A stretch of 16,728 nucleotides of DNA, from positions 1 through 16,728 of the forward strand of contig JAOUGQ010000037.1 of NCBI GenBank assembly GCA_029865515.1, given 5' to 3'. The notes beneath the pieces are model-generated. The model made no database searches, was not told the origin of the DNA, and saw only the letters and a list, made by a program, of their open reading frames with translations. Below are positions 13,271-16,728 of the stretch, piece after piece. The stretch's first letter is position 1. Every line of letters begins with the position of its first letter. This DNA is from Nitrospirota bacterium (lineage in GTDB: Bacteria; Nitrospirota; Nitrospiria; Nitrospirales; UBA8639). Both the position numbers and the translations under genes were made by a program.

Positions 13271-15745
13271 TCAGAGTGTTTTGCTGATTGTTTGGCGTAA
13301 TGGAGGCCGCGTAACGGTCGAAGCAATTTTCTTTCGACGGTTCGAAGAGGCATGAGAATGCGTCATTGAAGGGTTGATTTTGTTGGGATTTTTGACCCGA
13401 AGGGCAGCTCTGAGGACTTCCGCCATATTCTCAACAAAAATAAACTGAAGTCCGCGCAGTAAATGCGTGGGGATATCATCCAAATCTTTTTGATTTCTTT
13501 TTGGCAGGAGAATGATTTGGATGTGGGCTCGTTTCGCGGCTAACACTTTTTCTTTTAACCCGCCAATGGCGAGGATTCTGCCGCGAAGGGTGACTTCTCC
13601 CGTCATGGCGATTTCCCGTTTGACGGGAAGGTTGCAAAGACAGGACGCTAACGCTGTGGCTATGGTAATACCTGCGGAAGGTCCATCTTTGGGAATCGCT
13701 CCGGCAGGCACGTGAATGTGAATGTCTTGTTTGGCAAACATGTCAGGATCGAGTCCTAATGACTTGGCTTGAGACCGTATATAGCTGAGTGCGGCATGGG
13801 CGGATTCCTTCATGACCTCACCGAGATGACCGGTCAAGGTCAATTGGCCTTTCCCTTTCATGGCCGAGGCCTCAATGTACAATACATCCCCACCGGTTTC
13901 TGTCCAAGCTAATCCTGTTGAGACGCCGACTTCATCTTTTTCCTGCTCTTGGTCCGGCACATATTTGGGAATGCCTAAATAGTGATGGAGGTTTCGAGGC
14001 GTGACCCGATACCGTTTGATTTTCCCTTCTGCAACCCGCTTCGCCACTTTTCGCATGACATTGGCCAGTTCACGCTCCAGGTTGCGAACCCCTGCTTCCT
14101 TTGTATATTGGGATATGATGTGTGCAAGGCATGAATCGGTGAGATGTAGGTGCTCCTCCGAAATCCCATGTTCTTCCAGTTGACGGGGGATCAGGTAGCG
14201 TTGAGCAATGCCAAGCTTTTCTTCCTCCGAATAACCTGGAATTTCGATGATCTCCATTCGGTCCCGTAAGGCTGAGAGAATGGGGTCGGTCAAATTGGCG
14301 GTTGTAATAAACATCACATCACTCAGGTCAACGGGTACCCCTAAGTAGTGATCCACAAATGCATGATTCTGTTCCGGATCCAAAACCTCCAGCAAGGCCG
14401 CCGACGGATCTCCTCGGAAGTCCGTCCCAATTTTATCGACTTCATCCAACATGAAGACGGGATTATTCGTCCCGGCCTGTTTAATGCCCTGGATTAATCT
14501 CCCGGGCAACGCTCCCACATAGGTTCTGCGATGACCTCGAATTTCGGCTTCATCACGTGTTCCTCCCAAACTCATACGAACGAATTCGCGCCCCATGGCG
14601 CGGGCGATCGATTTGCCTAAAGAAGTTTTGCCCACTCCCGGAGGCCCCACAAAGCACAAGATGGGTCCTTTCATTTTCGCCTTGAGTTTGCGAACGGCCA
14701 GGTATTCCAGGATTCGATCCTTGACCCGCTTAAGGTCGTAGTGATCTTCATGCAAAACCTTGCTGGCTTGGGCAATATCGAGGTTATCTGTCGAATGACG
14801 ATTCCAGGGTAATTCGACAAACCATTCTAAATACGTTCGAATCGTTCCGGCCTCGGCCGTATCCTGGTGCATTTTTTCCAGACGTTTGAGCTGCTTCTCG
14901 GCTTCTTTCAGAACTTTGTCGGGCATATTGGCTTCTTGAATCCGCCGCCGAAATTCGGCGACCTCTTCCGCCCGGTCATCGAGTTCTCCCAATTCTTTTT
15001 GGATGGCTTTGAGTTGTTCACGAAGGAAATATTCCCGTTGGGTCTTATCCATTTCACCCTTGGCGTCGGCTTGGATTTTCTGTTGCATGGACAAGACGTC
15101 TTGCTCTTTTCCCAGAATCTCATTGACGCGCTTCAGGCGAAGAAGGGGATCCCCAATTTCCAGAACTTCTTGAGTGGCCTCAGCTTTGAGCCCGAGATTG
15201 GACGCGATGATGTCGGCCAGACGTCCAGGATCGTCAAGGTTTTCGATGACCGTGAGTACATCCGGCATCAACACCTTGCCAAACCCCACAATTTTTTCCA
15301 AGGCCTCTCGAGTGGAACGGACAATCGCCTCCTTTTCCAATGAAGGAATCGTTGCGGAAGGTTCGGTGAGTGTCTCAAGGCGCACAGAGAAAAATGGATC
15401 CGTTTGGGTAAATTCTTCAATGCGGGCTTTAGTCAGACCTTGTACGAGTATTTTGATACGGGCATCGGGCAGTTTCAGCATACGCATGATAACCCCGACC
15501 GTTCCCACCCGATAGAGATCTGTGGCCTCGGGCATCTCGATGTCCTGATTTTTTTGCGTGGTTAAGAAAATGAGGCGGTTGGAAGAGAGGGCGGCTTCAA
15601 TGGCCTTAATAGAGAGTTCGCGCCCGACAAAAAGTGGAAGGACCATATAGGGAAAGACCACAATGTCTCGAACGGGAAGGAGTGGCAATTCCTCTGGAAT
15701 ATGTTCAATGGCAGGGGCGGGAATGTCTTGGTGGTCTTCAAGCAT
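13271..15745 (-). CDS. lon: ATP-dependent protease Lon (La)
   Basis: An 824-residue ATP-dependent serine protease that degrades misfolded and regulatory proteins in the cytoplasm. Domains in order: N-terminal substrate domain from 'LPLLPVRDIVVFPYMVLPLF' (20-39) to about 210; coiled coil to about 310; AAA+ module with Walker A GPPGVGKT (367-374) and Walker B FMLDEVDK (431-438); protease domain with catalytic Ser690 in KDGPSAG and Lys733 in GLKEK. The spacing of Ser and Lys (43) equals that in E. coli Lon. About 40 residues after the normal end (from about 785) form a basic Ser/Thr-rich tail, which is unusual. The ATG at 15743-15745 has no good ribosome-binding site. It is the first gene of the leftward lon-thiL-DUF2062 group. 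Confidence 0.97.
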   Translation of the reverse strand: MLEDHQDIPAPAIEHIPEELPLLPVRDIVVFPYMVLPLFVGRELSIKAIEAALSSNRLIFLTTQKNQDIEMPEATDLYRVGTVGVIMRMLKLPDARIKILVQGLTKARIEEFTQTDPFFSVRLETLTEPSATIPSLEKEAIVRSTREALEKIVGFGKVLMPDVLTVIENLDDPGRLADIIASNLGLKAEATQEVLEIGDPLLRLKRVNEILGKEQDVLSMQQKIQADAKGEMDKTQREYFLREQLKAIQKELGELDDRAEEVAEFRRRIQEANMPDKVLKEAEKQLKRLEKMHQDTAEAGTIRTYLEWFVELPWNRHSTDNLDIAQASKVLHEDHYDLKRVKDRILEYLAVRKLKAKMKGPILCFVGPPGVGKTSLGKSIARAMGREFVRMSLGGTRDEAEIRGHRRTYVGALPGRLIQGIKQAGTNNPVFMLDEVDKIGTDFRGDPSAALLEVLDPEQNHAFVDHYLGVPVDLSDVMFITTANLTDPILSALRDRMEIIEIPGYSEEEKLGIAQRYLIPRQLEEHGISEEHLHLTDSCLAHIISQYTKEAGVRNLERELANVMRKVAKRVAEGKIKRYRVTPRNLHHYLGIPKYVPDQEQEKDEVGVSTGLAWTETGGDVLYIEASAMKGKGQLTLTGHLGEVMKESAHAALSYIRSQAKSLGLDPDMFAKQDIHIHVPAGAIPKDGPSAGITIATALASCLCNLPVKREIAMTGEVTLRGRILAIGGLKEKVLAAKRAHIQIILLPKRNQKDLDDIPTHLLRGLQFIFVENMAEVLRAALRVKNPNKINPSMTHSHASSNRRKKIASTVTRPPLRQTISKTL

Positions 15746-15769
15746 AAATTTCGTAATCTAAGAAAACAC

Positions 15770-15798
15770 GTTATGAGATGCGGCAGGAATCTTGAAAA
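15770..15798 (-). promoter_or_regulatory. Possible sigma-70 promoter of lon
   Basis: Read on the - strand, TTTTCA (15793-15798) and CATAAC (15770-15775) are separated by 17 bases. Each matches four of six consensus positions. The -10 element lies about 25 bases before the lon ATG, which would give a short leader. I saw no clear sigma-32 type heat-shock promoter and no CIRCE repeat. Confidence 0.3.
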
Positions 15799-15910
15799 GG
15801 TTTTAAATCGATATCCTTATGCGATTTGTATTTCTATGAGCGACCGGAGGATCATCTCACGCAGAATTTGAGAGTGGCCATGGCATGCGTAGCACACCTT
15901 CTGCCGAGTA

Positions 15911-15941
15911 TTGACTAGGGTTTGGAAGAAACCCGTGTAAT
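15911..15941 (+). promoter_or_regulatory. Promoter candidate with 19-base spacer and centred inverted repeat (MerR-type geometry)
   Basis: TTGACT (15911-15916) and TGTAAT (15936-15941) each match five of six sigma-70 consensus bases. They are 19 bases apart, longer than the normal 17. The spacer is one base, then GGGTTT-GGAAG-AAACCC (15918-15934, perfect arms), then one base, so the dyad is exactly centred. MerR-family activators act on promoters of just this design. No merR-like gene is in the window. Transcription would run toward the small open frame at 16015 and the bamA-like gene. Confidence 0.4.
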
Positions 15942-16014
15942 GCGAAAGTCTTATCATTAGATTGGGGACAAGCTGATGATTCTCATAGTTTTCGATACTA
16001 GGAGAAGGTGAAAA

Positions 16015-16113
16015 ATGTTGTCAAGGTATAACAGGGTTCAGCCAGATGGGGTTCATGAAAATGGAGTGTTTACAGGATGTTGCCTTTACAAGGAATCCAG
16101 TTCACGAATATAA
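16015..16113 (+). CDS. Possible 32-residue small protein
   Basis: A 33-codon frame from ATG to TAA. A purine-rich AGGAGAAGGTG (16000-16010) ends four bases before the ATG and supplies a better ribosome-binding site than most real genes here. The peptide starts MLSRYNRVQPDG, has a Cys-Cys pair at 22-23 and a charged Ser-rich end; no membrane span. It lies downstream of the MerR-geometry promoter and is followed within three bases by a perfect hairpin. No known family recognised; it could be a leader peptide or chance. Confidence 0.35.
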   Translation: MLSRYNRVQPDGVHENGVFTGCCLYKESSSRI

Positions 16114-16115
16114 TC

Positions 16116-16131
16116 GAGCACCTTGGTGCTC
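16116..16131. repeat. Perfect inverted repeat after the small open frame
   Basis: GAGCACC and GGTGCTC (16116-16122, 16125-16131) give a six-base-pair stem capped by a CTTG tetraloop, or a near-palindrome in DNA. It starts two bases after the stop of the 32-codon frame. No T-run follows on either strand, so it is not a standard terminator; an mRNA 3' stabiliser or a dimeric-protein operator are alternatives. Confidence 0.5.
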
Positions 16132-16296
16132 AAGAATGTTTGCCTTCTAATTTCTGGCTTCCTCCCTCATTTCATCGTAATCTCCAAGTTTTAACGTTGG
16201 GGGATACATTAGGAAAATCCAGTCTGGCGTTTCGCTGCCCCATGATTTCTCTGTGATACATCCCTCTTGCTCTTCCCATCGTTTCAGGAATTATCC

Positions 16297-16728
16297 ATGG
16301 ACCTAGCTATTTTGGGGTCACTGGGTTTTGTCCATAAAATAGGGAGCGATCAAGTATGTTCCTTCCCCTATGTCAGAATATTCCTCTTTCTCATTTTTCT
16401 TGTAACGGGGGCTCTTTTTCTTGAGAGGTCCGCCTCTGCGCAATCCCCCGAAGACCGTATTTACGCCATTGAGGTGGAAGGCAACCGGCATATTGAACTT
16501 CAGGCCATATTGGGAAAGTTGTCGATCAAAGCCGGAGACCCGCTTTCCCAAGAGGCTATTCGTGAGCAAATTCAACGAATGTATGGGATGGGATTTTTTA
16601 AAGAGGTGGATGTTTCGACCGAGGCGAAGGCGAATGGAGTGTTGGTGGTATTTCGCGTGAAGGAGAAGCCGTTTACCGTGGAAGTGGTATTTGACGGAAA
16701 TGATGAGTTGTCGGATGACAAGCTCAAC
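16297..16728 (+). CDS. bamA: BamA / Omp85-type outer membrane assembly protein, N-terminal part (3' end outside window)
   Basis: 144 codons to the window edge. I start at the ATG at 16297, preceded by AGGA (16286-16289). Residues 1-27 are a long polar N-terminus; 28-44 (IFLFLIFLVTGALFL region) form the signal-peptide core, with probable cleavage after Ala-Ser-Ala near residue 48. The first POTRA domain follows: 'RIYAIEVEGNRHIELQAIL' (about 54-72), 'LSQEAIREQIQRMYGMGFFKEVDV' helices (about 84-107), and 'VLVVFRVKEKPFTVEVVF', where a second POTRA begins. BamA is the outer-membrane channel that inserts beta-barrel proteins, with POTRA domains in the periplasm. The barrel is outside the window, so another Omp85 member is possible. 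The signal peptide's long N-region is unusual; the true start could be slightly downstream. Confidence 0.85.
   Translation, partial: MDLAILGSLGFVHKIGSDQVCSFPYVRIFLFLIFLVTGALFLERSASAQSPEDRIYAIEVEGNRHIELQAILGKLSIKAGDPLSQEAIREQIQRMYGMGFFKEVDVSTEAKANGVLVVFRVKEKPFTVEVVFDGNDELSDDKLN

Larger units (their letters stand above)
15746..16296. other. 551-base divergent region between lon and bamA-like gene
   Basis: Long for a bacterial intergenic region. It holds the lon promoter side on the left, a MerR-geometry promoter candidate (15911-15941), a 32-codon open frame with ribosome-binding site (16015-16113), a perfect hairpin (16116-16131), and a pyrimidine-rich 165-base leader before the bamA-like gene in which I see no clear promoter. 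No larger gene is present in any frame. Confidence 0.6.

Noticed and set aside
14867..15343. 158-codon + strand open frame opposite lon
   Set aside because: Mirrors the coiled-coil and N-terminal coding region of lon; no start signal.
16318..16575. 85-codon - strand open frame at the right edge
   Set aside because: Opposite the bamA-like frame, which has a signal peptide and POTRA pattern.
1..16728. CRISPR array, insertion sequence, tRNA, integrase or toxin-antitoxin pair
   Set aside because: I found no regularly spaced direct repeats, transposase motifs, tRNA-like cloverleaf or such gene pair in the window.

Overview
The window looks like chromosome from a motile, Gram-negative bacterium. 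The start of a BamA-type gene at the right edge implies an outer membrane, and a complete flagellar filament cluster implies motility. The mixture of genes and the general look of the proteins suggest Nitrospirota (Nitrospira-like). That is an impression from memory, not something the sequence proves. There is no rRNA, tRNA, CRISPR array, insertion sequence or phage gene.

Layout, left half (+ strand). At the left edge is the 3' part of a CgeB-type glycosyltransferase, followed by a GT9 (heptosyltransferase-like) protein with an unexplained 200-residue C-terminal extension and a small uncharacterised protein. Next comes a short flagellin gene. It has a near-perfect sigma-28 promoter, a leader with GGA motifs that suggests CsrA control, and a strong intrinsic terminator. 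The filament assembly genes flaG, fliD (cap), fliS (flagellin chaperone) and a fliT-like gene follow. The two glycosyltransferases next to flagellin suggest, but do not prove, filament glycosylation.

Middle (+ strand, about 7.3-10 kb). After a 332-base gap with no convincing gene there is a tightly spaced group: an 83-residue protein that looks like a stand-alone histidine-kinase phosphoacceptor hairpin, a possible 24-residue hydrophobic peptide, a PilZ-like protein with a long insertion, and a predicted lipoprotein with a FlgO/CsgG-like domain that probably starts at an overlapping TTG. No annotated system known to me matches this group. It is the most interesting uncharacterised unit in the window.

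Right half. On the - strand, reading leftward, lie lon, thiL and a DUF2062 membrane protein, packed closely enough to be one operon. Then, 302 bases further on, comes a SAMHD1/dGTPase-type HD phosphohydrolase that converges on the FlgO-like gene. Between lon and the rightward bamA-like gene is a 551-base divergent region. It contains a promoter-like element with a 19-base spacer filled by a centred inverted repeat (the MerR-promoter geometry), a 32-codon open frame with a good ribosome-binding site, and a perfect hairpin just after its stop. The window ends inside the POTRA region of the bamA-like gene.
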